Source: Candidatus Enterococcus willemsii (lineage in GTDB: Bacteria; Bacillota; Bacilli; Lactobacillales; Enterococcaceae). From it: a DNA stretch of 64,000 nucleotides. Below the pieces are notes generated by a model. It ran no database searches and was not told where the DNA came from. It was given only the letters and a program-made list of their open reading frames with translations. Shown piece after piece: positions 21,001 through 30,922 of the stretch. The DNA is taken from positions 124,001 to 188,000 of the forward strand of contig NZ_MAEL01000035.1 in the NCBI RefSeq assembly GCF_009933335.1, written 5' to 3'. Both the position numbers and the translations under genes were made by a program. The stretch's first letter is position 1. The number at the start of each line of letters is the position of its first letter.

Positions 21001-21019
21001 AGCAGGCTTCTCTTTGTTT
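20983..21019. terminator. Bidirectional terminator overlapping the stop codon
   Basis: AAACAAAGAGAAG (20983-20995) pairs with CTTCTCTTTGTTT (21007-21019). The stop codon lies in the loop. The hairpin serves both convergent genes. Confidence 0.75.
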
Positions 21020-21028
21020 ATGTAAAAT

Positions 21029-22015
21029 TTACTCTTCCGCAACGAATAATTGCTGTTGTATCCGTCGATAGTCGGTTAATAAATACTCATACAGAACCGG
21101 AATTTCAGGGTGTTTGGTTAATAATTGGTTGTAGTTAGGTAGCAAGAGACGAAAGCTTTGGACAAGTCGTTGGGTTTCGTCAGACAATGGTTTGTAAGGT
21201 ACAACGATTTCTCCTGTAAAAAAACTACAGAGACCGTGTATTTGATGGAACTTTTGTTGCATTTCACGAAACACGCAACTATCCAATGTTGTATGAGCAT
21301 GCAAAGCAAAAAAGATGGTGTCGTTAATGGTCGCTGGTGCCCAAATTTTTTCTAAACCGGTCAATTGTTGCCATAAAAAAGTAAAGCCACGCTCAGACAA
21401 TTGATAGGGTGGTGCATAATAAACTGGCGTAGGTCGTACAATATAATCTTTTGTCGGACGTTGTCGTTGAATCGATTGATAACGTTGAAAGAGTGCCTCT
21501 GATTGATAACTATGTGGTGGATCGGCAAGTAACGAAGTAATCCAAGCCAACCAACGGATTTGCGCTAAATTTCCCTTGAGTGCCGGAGTGTGCATAAAGG
21601 ACAATTCTAATTGATAATGGTTTAACAGTGGCAATAATTGTTGGACACGACGTTGAAAAGAAGCCGCACTGATATGCATACTACGACGCAATTCTTTTGT
21701 GGAATAGTATGGATTATCTAGCACTTTAAGCAATAGTTGAAAAGCGTCACTGCGATGAAGCAATGTAGAAAAAAATAATTGTCCATGTTCTTCGGCATAG
21801 ATTCCTCGAAGGATATTCTTTTTAAGATAAAATCCAACACCAGTCGCACGATTCAATGGTTCTTTCTGCCAGTTTTGCAAATAACGTTTCAAAGCAGCAG
21901 GTGCTTTTTGTAATTTCTGGCATAGTTTGTCTAACGAACATGGATTTTCAATTTGGAGATATTGGAAAACTTGATAAATTAATTGGTCTTGTTTTAGTAA
22001 GATTGTTTGAAACAT
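21029..22015 (-). CDS. Mga-like helix-turn-helix regulator
   Basis: A 328-residue DNA-binding protein with the Mga / M-protein trans-acting regulator pattern. The first HTH lies near residues 30-50 (SLDKLCQKLQKAPAALKRYL) and a second near 103-125 (YYSTKELRRSMHISAASFQRR). No PTS phosphorylation site is obvious. The ATG at 22015 is used because GAGGTG lies 6 bases upstream; the ATG at 22021 would directly abut that site. It is divergent from the MDR-family oxidoreductase gene, and the 287-base gap is T-rich, a reasonable place for its operator. Confidence 0.75.
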   Translation of the reverse strand: MFQTILLKQDQLIYQVFQYLQIENPCSLDKLCQKLQKAPAALKRYLQNWQKEPLNRATGVGFYLKKNILRGIYAEEHGQLFFSTLLHRSDAFQLLLKVLDNPYYSTKELRRSMHISAASFQRRVQQLLPLLNHYQLELSFMHTPALKGNLAQIRWLAWITSLLADPPHSYQSEALFQRYQSIQRQRPTKDYIVRPTPVYYAPPYQLSERGFTFLWQQLTGLEKIWAPATINDTIFFALHAHTTLDSCVFREMQQKFHQIHGLCSFFTGEIVVPYKPLSDETQRLVQSFRLLLPNYNQLLTKHPEIPVLYEYLLTDYRRIQQQLFVAEE

Positions 22016-22247
22016 CCTCATCACCTCACATATAAATTAGCATACTGTTTCGTCATTACAAAAAGTACTTAATAGTCAAATATACGAGAAAAAGGTCTCA
22101 AACTGATGTTAAAAGGCTACTTTTTTGTTAAATTTAGCTATTTATGGTCTTTTTTGTCGTTTTTAAGACGTTTATGTCGAATTTTGCACCATTTTATAGA
22201 GATTTTAGTCGTTTAAGAGTAGGTTTTGACTATTTAGAGTGGGTGAC

Positions 22248-22276
22248 TTGGATTTTTTTAGTGAAGCAAGTATGAT
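22248..22276 (+). promoter_or_regulatory. Promoter of the MDR oxidoreductase / TauE pair
   Basis: TTGGAT (22248-22253), 17 bases, TATGAT (22271-22276). The region upstream (22080-22230) is strongly T-rich, with repeated GTCGTTT/GTCGAAT words. Confidence 0.6.
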
Positions 22277-22302
22277 GAACATAAGAAATGGAGGGAGATA
22301 CT

Positions 22303-23271
22303 ATGCGAATAGTAACTACGAAGCAACCTGGAGAGAGTGAACAACTCCAAATTGTGGAACAAGATGTACCCAAACCGTCTGTAGGTGAACTATTAATTGA
22401 AGTTGCAGCAGCTGCTGTTAATCGGACAGATATCATCACCAGACAAACGAGAGTGAACCCTTATCTAGGCGTTGAAGTAGCCGGTATTGTACGAGAAATA
22501 AATGGCGACAGTTCCTTTAAAATCGGTGATCGTGTGATGGGACTTGTTAATCAAGGTGGCTATAGTGAGTATGCCGTGATGCCAAGTGATCGTGCGATGC
22601 TGATTCCGGATAATTTATCGTTTACCGATGCCGCTGCGATACCTGAAGTCTTTTTGACCGCTTATCAAACATTGTATTGGTTAGGGGAACTACAGACTGG
22701 TTCAGTGGTAATCCATGCAGGAGCAAGTGGTGTCGGCACAGCAGCGATTCAACTTGCAAAACAACTGACTGATGCAAAAATCATTGTCACAGCAGGTTCT
22801 GCCCAAAAATTAGCCCTTTGTCAGCGATTAGGGGCAGACGTCGGGATTAACTATCACGATACAGATTTTTCAGAACGTATCTTACAAGAAACAAATGGGC
22901 AAGGAGTCGATGTGATTCTTGATTTTATTGGTGCCAGTTATTGGCAACAAAATTTAAAAAGTATCGCCGTAGATGGTCGTTGGGTGCTGATTGGTATTCT
23001 TGGGGGACGTATTGTCGAACAAGTCGATTTATTTGCTTTGTTAGAAAAACGTGTACAACTCAAAGGCACTTTATTGACCCCTCGAGCAGACAGTTACAAA
23101 GCGGCATTAACGAAAGAGTTTTATACAAATGTTGCTCCTTATTTAGCAAACGGGACCATTTATCCAGTTGTCGATACTATTTTTGATTTAGCAGATGTGC
23201 AAACAGCTCATGAGTATATGGAAGCGAATAAGAATAGTGGGAAAATCGTCTTGCGTGTGAAAGAGGTCTGA
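22303..23271 (+). CDS. Zinc-free MDR family NADP-dependent oxidoreductase
   Basis: A 322-residue quinone-oxidoreductase-like protein. The GroES-like N-terminal half contains AAAVNRTDIITRQ and GVEVAGIV. The Rossmann half begins at HAGASGVGTAAIQLAK. No zinc-binding cysteine cluster is seen, which fits the quinone reductase/PIG3-type branch. GGAGGGA lies 6 bases before the ATG at 22303. The TauE/SafE gene starts 1 base after its stop, so both share a transcript. Confidence 0.88.
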   Translation: MRIVTTKQPGESEQLQIVEQDVPKPSVGELLIEVAAAAVNRTDIITRQTRVNPYLGVEVAGIVREINGDSSFKIGDRVMGLVNQGGYSEYAVMPSDRAMLIPDNLSFTDAAAIPEVFLTAYQTLYWLGELQTGSVVIHAGASGVGTAAIQLAKQLTDAKIIVTAGSAQKLALCQRLGADVGINYHDTDFSERILQETNGQGVDVILDFIGASYWQQNLKSIAVDGRWVLIGILGGRIVEQVDLFALLEKRVQLKGTLLTPRADSYKAALTKEFYTNVAPYLANGTIYPVVDTIFDLADVQTAHEYMEANKNSGKIVLRVKEV

Positions 23272-23272
23272 T

Positions 23273-24055
23273 ATGCTCGTCAAAGGAATACTATATTTTC
23301 TAGTAATTATCGTAGCAAATACAGTCGGAGCAGTCTCGGGTATGGGGGGCGGTGTGATTATCAAGCCGGTATTAGATTTATTTGCGATGGATAGTGTAGT
23401 CGCTATTTCCTTTTATTCAACTGTTGCGGTATTTGTGATGTCGATTGTTTCAACCTTTCGTCAAGTCAAGAATGGTATGAGCATTCGCTTGAAATTAGTT
23501 GGTTATATTTCGTTAGGATCAATTCTTGGTGGTGTATTAGGAAATACACTTTTTGAAGAATTGTTACGTCTTTCTGGTAGTCAGAGTGTACAGCTGTTTC
23601 AAATTATCTTAACAATTATCACTCTGATTTTTGCTTTTTTGTATTCACGTTTTGAATGGAAAAATTTTCATTGTCGTCATTTTAGCTGGTATATTTTATG
23701 CGGGTTGATTTTAGGCTTTTTAGCTAGTTTGTTAGGAATCGGTGGTGGACCGATCAATGTGTCTTTATTGATGTTGATGTTTGCGATGCCGATTAAGGAT
23801 GCGACAGTCTATTCTATTTGTACGATTTTTTTCTCTCAATTATCGAAACTTCTCACAATTGCAATGTCTACGGGCTTTGAACGTTATGATTTAACGATTC
23901 TTCTGTACATTATTCCAGCAGCCATTTTGGGTGGTTTATTGGGAGCAAAAGCGAGTCATCTTTTTTCATCAGGAAAGGTCACTCTTATCTTTCAGGTCAT
24001 TATTTTAGTTGTATTGATAATAAATATTTTTAATGGCATTCGGTTATTTTTGTGA
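23273..24055 (+). CDS. TauE/SafE family membrane permease
   Basis: A 260-residue integral membrane protein with about eight hydrophobic segments. The two family hallmarks, GMGGGVIIKPVL near the N-terminus and GIGGGPINVSL in the middle, are the repeated half-motifs of TauE/SafE anion exporters. The substrate is unknown; relatives move sulfite, sulfoacetate or other organosulfur anions. The ribosome binding site GAGGT lies within the end of the upstream gene. Confidence 0.88.
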   Translation: MLVKGILYFLVIIVANTVGAVSGMGGGVIIKPVLDLFAMDSVVAISFYSTVAVFVMSIVSTFRQVKNGMSIRLKLVGYISLGSILGGVLGNTLFEELLRLSGSQSVQLFQIILTIITLIFAFLYSRFEWKNFHCRHFSWYILCGLILGFLASLLGIGGGPINVSLLMLMFAMPIKDATVYSICTIFFSQLSKLLTIAMSTGFERYDLTILLYIIPAAILGGLLGAKASHLFSSGKVTLIFQVIILVVLIINIFNGIRLFL

Positions 24056-24184
24056 AATTTTCGAGTAGTAACAAAAATTTCACAAGAAAGCCCTCTCACA
24101 GCATTAAATGATTGCATTTCTTCCAAAAAAGAATATGATAGAAAATGATGGCGTGTTTTTAGTGAAAAAAGTTAACTTTTTTCA
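24050..24184. repeat. Two inverted repeats upstream of cydA
   Basis: First, TTGTGAAATTTT (24050-24061) and AAAATTTCACAA (24074-24085) form a perfect 12-base-pair inverted repeat. Its ends match the Rex half-site TTGTGAA/TTCACAA, but the 12-base loop means it is not a standard Rex operator, and no T run follows. Second, 24163-24184 is a perfect 22-base palindrome centred on GTTAAC, immediately followed by TTGACT. Either could be a control site for cydABCD; a further TTTGTGAAAC half-site lies at about 24228. Confidence 0.5.
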
Positions 24185-24320
24185 TTGACTCACCGATTTA
24201 ATACAGGAACGAAAGCAATAAGATTCTTTGTGAAACTTTTTTAAAATTGCTTCGCGTTTTTTGTGCAATCATTTTAGTATTCTTTATTTTGGAAAGAATA
24301 AAGACAAGGAGGAGAAAACT

Positions 24321-25748
24321 ATGGACATTGTTACATTAGCAAGAATCCAATTTGCGATGACAACCATTTTTCACTTTTTCTTTGTACCATTTTCAATCGG
24401 TACAGGGTTAGTTGTAGCAATTATGGAAACTCTCTATGTAATAAAAAAGAATGAGCTTTACAAAAAAATGGCAAAATTTTGGGCAAACATCTTCCTATTA
24501 AGTTTTGCTGTAGGGGTTGTAACAGGTCTTATTCAAGAATTCCAATTTGGAATGAACTGGTCAGAATATTCTCGTTTTATGGGAGATATTTTTGGGGCAC
24601 CGTTGGCAGTTGAAGCATTATTAGCCTTCTTCTTAGAGTCAACTTTCTTAGGTTTATGGATGTTTACTTGGGATAAAGTAAGCCCGAAAGTGCATAACTT
24701 GTTTATTTGGTTAGTTGTGTTGGGTTCAATGATGTCAGCGTTCTGGATTTTAGTTGCGAACAGTTTTATGCAACATCCAGTTGGTTACACAATTAACCCA
24801 GACAATGGTCGTGCAGAAATGACTGATTTTGTAGCATTGGTAAGTAATCATAAAGTATGGTATGAGTTTTCTCATGTTATTACAGCTGCAATTGCAATGG
24901 GAGGAATCGTTATTGCCGGTATGGCAGCATTCCGTCTATTGAAAAAAAATACATTGACTGATTTGAGCCGTACCGTTTACACGAAATCAATGCGTATTGG
25001 TTTCTGGGTTGCTTTAGTTGGATCTATTGCGGTTTTAGGTGCCGGCGATTTCCAAATGAAAGCGATGGTTGAAGATCAACCAATGAAATTTGCGGCAACT
25101 GAAGGTTTGTATGAAGATTCAGGAGATCCTGCAGCATGGACTTTAATTGCGTGGATGGATGAAGCCAAACACGATCGTGTATTTGGTCTTGAAATTCCGT
25201 ATATGTTAAGTATTTTATCTTATAATGAACCAACTGGAATGGTTCCAGGGATGGATTCAGTAAATGAAGACTTAGTAGCAGAATACGGTGAACGTAACTA
25301 CTACCCACCAGTCAATACACTATTCTGGAGCTTCCGTATTATGGCCGGATTTGGCGTATTAATGTTGATGGTGGCAATTGTTGGTTTGTTCTTAACACGT
25401 AAGAAAAAACCAATTCTTTATGAAAAATCTTGGATGTTGTGGATTGTTGCTTTGACCACCTTTACACCATTCCTAGCGAATACAGCTGGTTGGTTAGTGA
25501 CTGAATTAGGTCGTTACCCATGGACAGCGTATGGATTATTTACGATTGAACAAAGTGTTTCACCAAATGTTTCTGCTACGTCACTAATGATTTCAAACAT
25601 TGTTTACTTTGTTTTATTTGCAGGAGTAGGTAGTGTCATGGCGTACTTAGTTGTCCGTTTATTAAGAAAAGGACCAGATGCGTTAGAAGCAACTGAAATT
25701 GAAACACAGACAATCGATCCATTTGATGGAGGTGAGTTCAGTGAGTAA
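24321..25748 (+). CDS. cydA: Cytochrome bd quinol oxidase subunit I
   Basis: Haem-bearing subunit of the terminal oxidase that reduces O2 with electrons from (demethyl)menaquinol. It has 475 residues and nine or so membrane helices. Haem ligand His18 (TIFHFFF), the second His in NHKVWYEFSH and the Q-loop-side GRYPWT motif are visible. The length is that of the short Q-loop Firmicute type. AAGGAGGAG precedes the ATG at 24321. Enterococci cannot make haem, so activity would depend on external haem. Confidence 0.97.
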   Translation: MDIVTLARIQFAMTTIFHFFFVPFSIGTGLVVAIMETLYVIKKNELYKKMAKFWANIFLLSFAVGVVTGLIQEFQFGMNWSEYSRFMGDIFGAPLAVEALLAFFLESTFLGLWMFTWDKVSPKVHNLFIWLVVLGSMMSAFWILVANSFMQHPVGYTINPDNGRAEMTDFVALVSNHKVWYEFSHVITAAIAMGGIVIAGMAAFRLLKKNTLTDLSRTVYTKSMRIGFWVALVGSIAVLGAGDFQMKAMVEDQPMKFAATEGLYEDSGDPAAWTLIAWMDEAKHDRVFGLEIPYMLSILSYNEPTGMVPGMDSVNEDLVAEYGERNYYPPVNTLFWSFRIMAGFGVLMLMVAIVGLFLTRKKKPILYEKSWMLWIVALTTFTPFLANTAGWLVTELGRYPWTAYGLFTIEQSVSPNVSATSLMISNIVYFVLFAGVGSVMAYLVVRLLRKGPDALEATEIETQTIDPFDGGEFSE

Positions 25749-26754
25749 TTTAGAATTATTATGGTTTGTTTTAATCGGGGTATTATTTGCAGGATTCTTC
25801 TTCCTAGAAGGGTTTGACTTTGGTGTCGGAATGTCAGTACAAACACTGGCACATGACGAAGAAGAAAAAAGTCAATTAATTGAAACAATCGGACCTGTTT
25901 GGGATGGAAATGAAGTATGGTTAATTACTGCAGGTGGCGCGATGTTTGCGTCTTTCCCATTCTGGTATGCTTCTTTATTCAGTGGTTATTATTTAATCTT
26001 ATTATTAATTTTAGTAGGATTGATTATTCGTGGGGTCTCTTTTGAATTCCGTCACCACATGCCAGCGAAGAAAGCATGGATTTGGAACTGGACATTAAGT
26101 TTAGGTAGTTTAATTGTGCCGTTTTGTTTTGGTCTTTTATTTACTAGCTTAGTTAAAGGAATGCCAATTGATGCCAATGGTGATATGAGTGCGCGCTTTA
26201 CAGACTACGTGAATCTATTTTCAGTAGTCGGTGGTGTAGCAGTAACGTTGCTTTCTTATTTACATGGATTGAATTACATTTCATTAAAAACAGAAGGTGC
26301 GATTCGTTTACGTGCTCGTAACTATGCACAAGCTCTTTATTGGGTTGCTTACGTTGGTTTAGCAGCATTTGCCGTATTATTGTATTTCAACACTGATTTC
26401 TTTGAGCATAGTCCTGTGACAACAATTGTCTTTTTAGCGCTAATGGTTATTTTAACAGTTGTGGCTAACTTGGCGTTATACAAAGAAAAAGAAAAGACTG
26501 CTTTTATTGCTAGTGGTTTAACATTAGTATCATTAGTGGCAATGTTATTTACTGGTTTGTTCCCTCGTGTCATGATTAGTTCAGTTGATCCGAAATTTGA
26601 TATTTTAATTGAAAATGCGTCTTCTACACCTTATACATTAAAAATTATGAGTTATGTAGCATTGACTATCTTACCATTCGTTTTAGGGTATATCATTTGG
26701 TCTTACTACATCTTTAGAAAACGTATTAGAAAAACAGATACAGCGGGGTATTAA
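25741..26754 (+). CDS. cydB: Cytochrome bd quinol oxidase subunit II
   Basis: Partner membrane subunit of CydA, 337 residues and about nine helices. The motif EGFDFGVG lies near the N-terminus. The start is a GTG at 25741 because GGAGGTGA (25728-25735) lies 5 bases upstream. This gives the usual CydB length and an 8-base overlap with cydA. Confidence 0.95.
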   Translation: MSNLELLWFVLIGVLFAGFFFLEGFDFGVGMSVQTLAHDEEEKSQLIETIGPVWDGNEVWLITAGGAMFASFPFWYASLFSGYYLILLLILVGLIIRGVSFEFRHHMPAKKAWIWNWTLSLGSLIVPFCFGLLFTSLVKGMPIDANGDMSARFTDYVNLFSVVGGVAVTLLSYLHGLNYISLKTEGAIRLRARNYAQALYWVAYVGLAAFAVLLYFNTDFFEHSPVTTIVFLALMVILTVVANLALYKEKEKTAFIASGLTLVSLVAMLFTGLFPRVMISSVDPKFDILIENASSTPYTLKIMSYVALTILPFVLGYIIWSYYIFRKRIRKTDTAGY

Positions 26755-26759
26755 TTACT

Positions 26760-28472
26760 ATGATGGATAAAGCCATTATTGGCTTGCCAGGCATAAAGAA
26801 AATAATGGGGATGCTTGCAGGACTTTCCGTCTTGCAAGCCCTCTTTATAATTGGGCAAGCTTATACGTTAGCAACAGTAATTACGAATTTATGGCGTGGT
26901 GAATTATTGCTAGATCAGCTAGAAATGATTGTCGCTTTCTTTGTGATTTATTTAGCACGACATGGTGTAACTTTTGTTCGTGACAAGATATTGGACAAGT
27001 ACTCAGCGGAGCAAGCGGGGTATTTACGTCAGTTGTTGTTAGAAAAAATCTTTCGAGTAGGGCCACAAATTGTTCAAAAACAAGGAACAGGAAATATGAC
27101 GACAATGGCATTAGATGGCATTGCTCAAGTAGAAAACTATATTCATTTAATTTTGGCCAAGATGATGAATATGATGATTGTTCCTTGGCCGATTTTAGCA
27201 GTTGTGTTTTATTTTGATGTAGAGTCAGGGATTGTTTTGTTGTTGGTTTTTCCGTTGATTATTATTTTTATGATTATTTTGGGTTATGCGGCACAAGCGA
27301 AAGCGGATCGTCAGTATAAAGCCTTTCAAATTTTATCCAACCATTTTATTGATTCCTTACGTGGGATTGATACGCTTAAAATGTTTGGTTTAAGTAAAAA
27401 ATATGGTCGTGGTATTTATAGTACGAGTGAAGAATTTCGTAAAGCGACGATGAGCACGTTGAAAGTAGCCATTTTATCAACGTTTGCATTGGATTTCTTT
27501 ACAACGCTATCCGTAGCGATTGTGGCAGTTTTGTTGGGTTTACGTTTGATTAATGAAGGTATTCTATTGTTCCCAGCATTGACAGTCTTGATTTTATCAC
27601 CAGAGTATTTTTTACCTGTTCGTGATTTTGCCAGTGACTATCATGCGACATTAGATGGCAAAAATGCGATGACAGCGATTCGTGAAATCCTAGAGGAACC
27701 AGAAATTGAAGGGGAACAGATTTCTGTGCCAACATGGTCAGAGGATTCTTCTGTTGAAATGGAAATGACAGTTTCTTATGATGAACAAGAAGCGTTAGCG
27801 GTTGATTATACGGTTAAAGGCTTCAAAAAAATTGGGATTATCGGGATGAGTGGTTCAGGTAAATCGACGTTTATTAATACGTTGAGTGGTTTCTTGCAAC
27901 CAACGGGTACAATTCAGATAAATGGAGAATCAGTAGCTAACTTTGCGCAAAAAGATTGGCAAAAGCAAATGATTTATATTCCTCAAAATCCGTATGTCTT
28001 CCAAATGTCATTGCGTGAGAACATTGCGTTTTATACACCGGAAGCATCTGAAGCAGATATTCTAGAAGCTGTTCGAGTGGCTGGATTGACGGAATTAGTG
28101 GCTGAACTACCTGAAGGGCTCGATACACAATTAGGTGGCGGTGCACGGGCATTGAGTGGTGGGCAAGCACAACGAATTGCTGTAGCACGTGCGTTCTTAG
28201 ATAAAGAACGAAAAATCCTATTGCTTGATGAACCAACAGCCCATTTAGATATTGAAACCGAAGTCGAATTAAAAGAACGCATGGTACCATTAATGGAAAA
28301 TCGTTTAGTCTTCTTTGCGACACATCGTTTGCATTGGATGCATCAAATGGATGAAATTATGGTCATTGAAGATGGTAAAGTGATAGAAGTGGGTACGTTT
28401 GACGAGTTAACAGCGAAACAAGGACACTTCTACTCGCTGACGCAACAAATGAGGAGGGAAGCAAATGAATAA
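26760..28472 (+). CDS. cydC: Cytochrome bd assembly ABC transporter, first subunit
   Basis: Half of the heterodimeric ABC exporter needed for cytochrome bd assembly (linked to thiol and haem handling). It has 570 residues: six membrane helices, then an ATPase with Walker A GMSGSGKST and signature LSGGQAQR. In the E. coli scheme this position is called CydD. The ribosome binding site is weak (GGGG about 12 bases upstream), so translation may depend on coupling to cydB, whose stop is 5 bases away. It overlaps cydD by 8 bases. Confidence 0.93.
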   Translation: MMDKAIIGLPGIKKIMGMLAGLSVLQALFIIGQAYTLATVITNLWRGELLLDQLEMIVAFFVIYLARHGVTFVRDKILDKYSAEQAGYLRQLLLEKIFRVGPQIVQKQGTGNMTTMALDGIAQVENYIHLILAKMMNMMIVPWPILAVVFYFDVESGIVLLLVFPLIIIFMIILGYAAQAKADRQYKAFQILSNHFIDSLRGIDTLKMFGLSKKYGRGIYSTSEEFRKATMSTLKVAILSTFALDFFTTLSVAIVAVLLGLRLINEGILLFPALTVLILSPEYFLPVRDFASDYHATLDGKNAMTAIREILEEPEIEGEQISVPTWSEDSSVEMEMTVSYDEQEALAVDYTVKGFKKIGIIGMSGSGKSTFINTLSGFLQPTGTIQINGESVANFAQKDWQKQMIYIPQNPYVFQMSLRENIAFYTPEASEADILEAVRVAGLTELVAELPEGLDTQLGGGARALSGGQAQRIAVARAFLDKERKILLLDEPTAHLDIETEVELKERMVPLMENRLVFFATHRLHWMHQMDEIMVIEDGKVIEVGTFDELTAKQGHFYSLTQQMRREANE

Positions 28473-30213
28473 GATTCCTCTACTACAAGCATTTAAAAAA
28501 GATACTTGGGTGAAACCATTCTTAAAACAATATAAAAAAGCCTTAGTACTTGCCTTGATTCTTGGGTTTCTGACCTTCTTTTCAGCAGGTGCTTTGATGT
28601 TTAATTCAGGCTATTTAATTAGTCGAGCAGCCTCATTGCCCGAAAATATTTTAATGATTTATGTTCCGATTGTTTTTACACGTGGTTTTGGGATTAGTCG
28701 TCCCGTTTTTCGCTATATTGAACGTTTAGTCAGTCATAATTGGGTCTTAAAAATGACCTCAAAATTACGACTAAAATTGTATACAACCTTAGAAAAAGAT
28801 GCAATTTTCTTCAAACGTAACTATCGAATGGGAGATATTTTAGGTCTATTGGCAGAAGATATTAATCATATTCAAAATCTGTATTTACGGACGATTTTTC
28901 CAACAGTAATCGCTTGGATACTTTATGCGTTTCTGATTATCGGATTAGGTTTTTATTCTTGGTGGTTTGCGCTTGTTATGGCATTGATGCTCTTTAGTAT
29001 AGTGTTTGTCTTACCTTTATGGTCAGTGCTAGTAAATGGTGCTAGACAAGAGCAAGAAAAGCAGTTAAAAAATGCCTTATACACCGATTTAACCGATAAC
29101 GTCTTAGGTGTCTCTGATTGGATTTTCAGCCAACGTGGGCAAGAATATGTGCAATTACATGAAACATCTGAACGTCATTTATTAGGTGTGCAAGAAAAGC
29201 TCCGTCGCTTTAATCGCCGTCGGAATTTCTTATTGCAAGCGATCTTTGGGGTCATTGTTGTCTTGTTAATTTTATGGACGAGTCAACGTTTTGTAGGAAA
29301 TCATGGCGGAGAAGCGAACTGGATTGCGGCTTTTGTTTTAAGTGTCTTTCCATTAGTTGATGCGTTTGCTGTTTTACCCGATGCGGCACAAGAAACCAAT
29401 ATCTACAAAGATTCTTTGGAACGTCTAAATGATTTACCCGAGAAAGAAGAAGTCCAAACAGTTGAAAACGTGCAAGAACCATTGACCATTGACGTGAACA
29501 ATGTGACTTTCCAATATGAAAAAGGTACACGCAATGTGCTTGATCATTTGAGCTTAACAATTCCACAAGGCGAAAAGGTCGCTATTTTAGGACGAAGTGG
29601 TTCGGGGAAAAGTACGCTTGCTAGTTTGATTCGTGGTGATTTAGTTCCTAATGAAGGCCAGCTAACTTTAGGCGGTGTGGCAACCTATCAATTAGGCGAT
29701 GGCATTTCTGAATACATTGGTGTCATTCAACAAGAACCTTATTTGTTCCATACGACGATTCTGAACAATTTGCGTATTGGTAATGAAAAAGCCAGTGTGG
29801 ACGAAGTGTGGCATGTATTAGAGCGTGTCGGATTGAAAGAATTAGTTGATAAACTACCAGCTGGTTTAGACACCATGGTCGATGAAGCGGGCTTGCGTTT
29901 TTCTGGTGGAGAACGTCATCGGATGGCGTTGGCACGTATTTTACTAAAAGATACCCCGATTGTTTTGTTGGATGAACCAACTGTCGGTTTAGATCCGATT
30001 ACAGAACAAGCATTGATTGATACTTTCTTTGGAGAGTTAAATAACAAAACAGTGATTTGGATTACCCATCATTTACAAGGAATTGAAAAGATGGCACGTG
30101 TCATTTTCATTGAAGATGGTCAGCTTGAAATGTCCGGTTCACCAGCTGAACTAGCAAAAACAAATATACGTTACCAAAAATTGAAAGCCATTGATGATGG
30201 TCGCATCAATTGA
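28465..30213 (+). CDS. cydD: Cytochrome bd assembly ABC transporter, second subunit
   Basis: Second half of the assembly ABC exporter, 582 residues. Six membrane helices precede an ATPase with GRSGSGKST, signature FSGGERHR and Walker B IVLLDEP. GAGGAGGGA lies upstream of the ATG. It overlaps cydC by 8 bases and ends the operon at a strong terminator. Confidence 0.93.
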   Translation: MNKIPLLQAFKKDTWVKPFLKQYKKALVLALILGFLTFFSAGALMFNSGYLISRAASLPENILMIYVPIVFTRGFGISRPVFRYIERLVSHNWVLKMTSKLRLKLYTTLEKDAIFFKRNYRMGDILGLLAEDINHIQNLYLRTIFPTVIAWILYAFLIIGLGFYSWWFALVMALMLFSIVFVLPLWSVLVNGARQEQEKQLKNALYTDLTDNVLGVSDWIFSQRGQEYVQLHETSERHLLGVQEKLRRFNRRRNFLLQAIFGVIVVLLILWTSQRFVGNHGGEANWIAAFVLSVFPLVDAFAVLPDAAQETNIYKDSLERLNDLPEKEEVQTVENVQEPLTIDVNNVTFQYEKGTRNVLDHLSLTIPQGEKVAILGRSGSGKSTLASLIRGDLVPNEGQLTLGGVATYQLGDGISEYIGVIQQEPYLFHTTILNNLRIGNEKASVDEVWHVLERVGLKELVDKLPAGLDTMVDEAGLRFSGGERHRMALARILLKDTPIVLLDEPTVGLDPITEQALIDTFFGELNNKTVIWITHHLQGIEKMARVIFIEDGQLEMSGSPAELAKTNIRYQKLKAIDDGRIN

Positions 30214-30215
30214 GA

Positions 30216-30262
30216 AAAAAGTTCCATAACAACGAGTTAGTTGTCGTGGAGCTTTTTGTTTT
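30216..30262 (+). terminator. Terminator after cydABCD
   Basis: An 18-base-pair stem with one mismatch (30216-30233 with 30240-30257), 6-base loop GAGTTA; the 3' arm ends in TTTTT. Confidence 0.87.
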
Positions 30263-30289
30263 GTATGATAAAGCAGAGGAGGAGAGGTC

Positions 30290-30922
30290 ATGGCACAATT
30301 ACAAGTAAAACAGGTATCTTATCAAATTGAAGAAAAGCAATTATTAAAAGAGATTTCATTTGAAGTACAACAAGGTGAATTTGTCACACTAACTGGACCA
30401 TCAGGAAGTGGGAAAAGTACTTTGTTAAAAATTATTGCTTCGTTAGTAACTGCGACTAGCGGACAAATCTATCTTGATGGACAAGCACAGACAAGTTTTC
30501 TTTTGAATGAATATCGGCAAGAAGTTTCTTATTGTTTCCAACAACCGAGTCTATTTGGTAAAACGGTACGAGATAATTTAATCTTTCCGTTTACTGTACG
30601 CAATCAACCATTTGATGAAGAACTTGCCCTGCATTATTTACAAAAAGTCGCGTTAGCTTCCTTTTTAGACAAAAAAGTAACGGAATTATCAGGGGGCGAA
30701 AAGCAACGAATTGCCTTAATTCGAAATCTATTATTTTTACCGAAGATTTTGTTACTGGATGAGGTAACGGTGGGGCTGGATGCTGAAAACAAGCAAATTA
30801 TTTATCAATTGCTCCACTTTCTACAGGAAAAAGGGGTCACACTGATACAAATTACCCACGATGCCGAAGAAATTAGTCAAGCTTCACGGATACTTGTCTT
30901 AGAAAAGGGGGTCTTACGATGA
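30290..30922 (+). CDS. fetA: FetA-like ABC transporter ATPase
   Basis: ATP-binding subunit of a two-gene exporter, 210 residues. Walker A GPSGSGKST, signature LSGGEKQR and Walker B ILLLDEVT are visible. Together with the adjacent UPF0014 protein it matches FetAB (YbbL-YbbM), reported as an iron exporter. GAGGAGAGG precedes the ATG. The stop overlaps the permease start (ATGA). Confidence 0.85.
   Translation: MAQLQVKQVSYQIEEKQLLKEISFEVQQGEFVTLTGPSGSGKSTLLKIIASLVTATSGQIYLDGQAQTSFLLNEYRQEVSYCFQQPSLFGKTVRDNLIFPFTVRNQPFDEELALHYLQKVALASFLDKKVTELSGGEKQRIALIRNLLFLPKILLLDEVTVGLDAENKQIIYQLLHFLQEKGVTLIQITHDAEEISQASRILVLEKGVLR

Noticed and set aside
24050-24085. Terminator for the TauE/SafE gene
   Set aside because: The stem is good but AT-rich with a 12-base loop, and no T run follows; it is reported as an inverted repeat.
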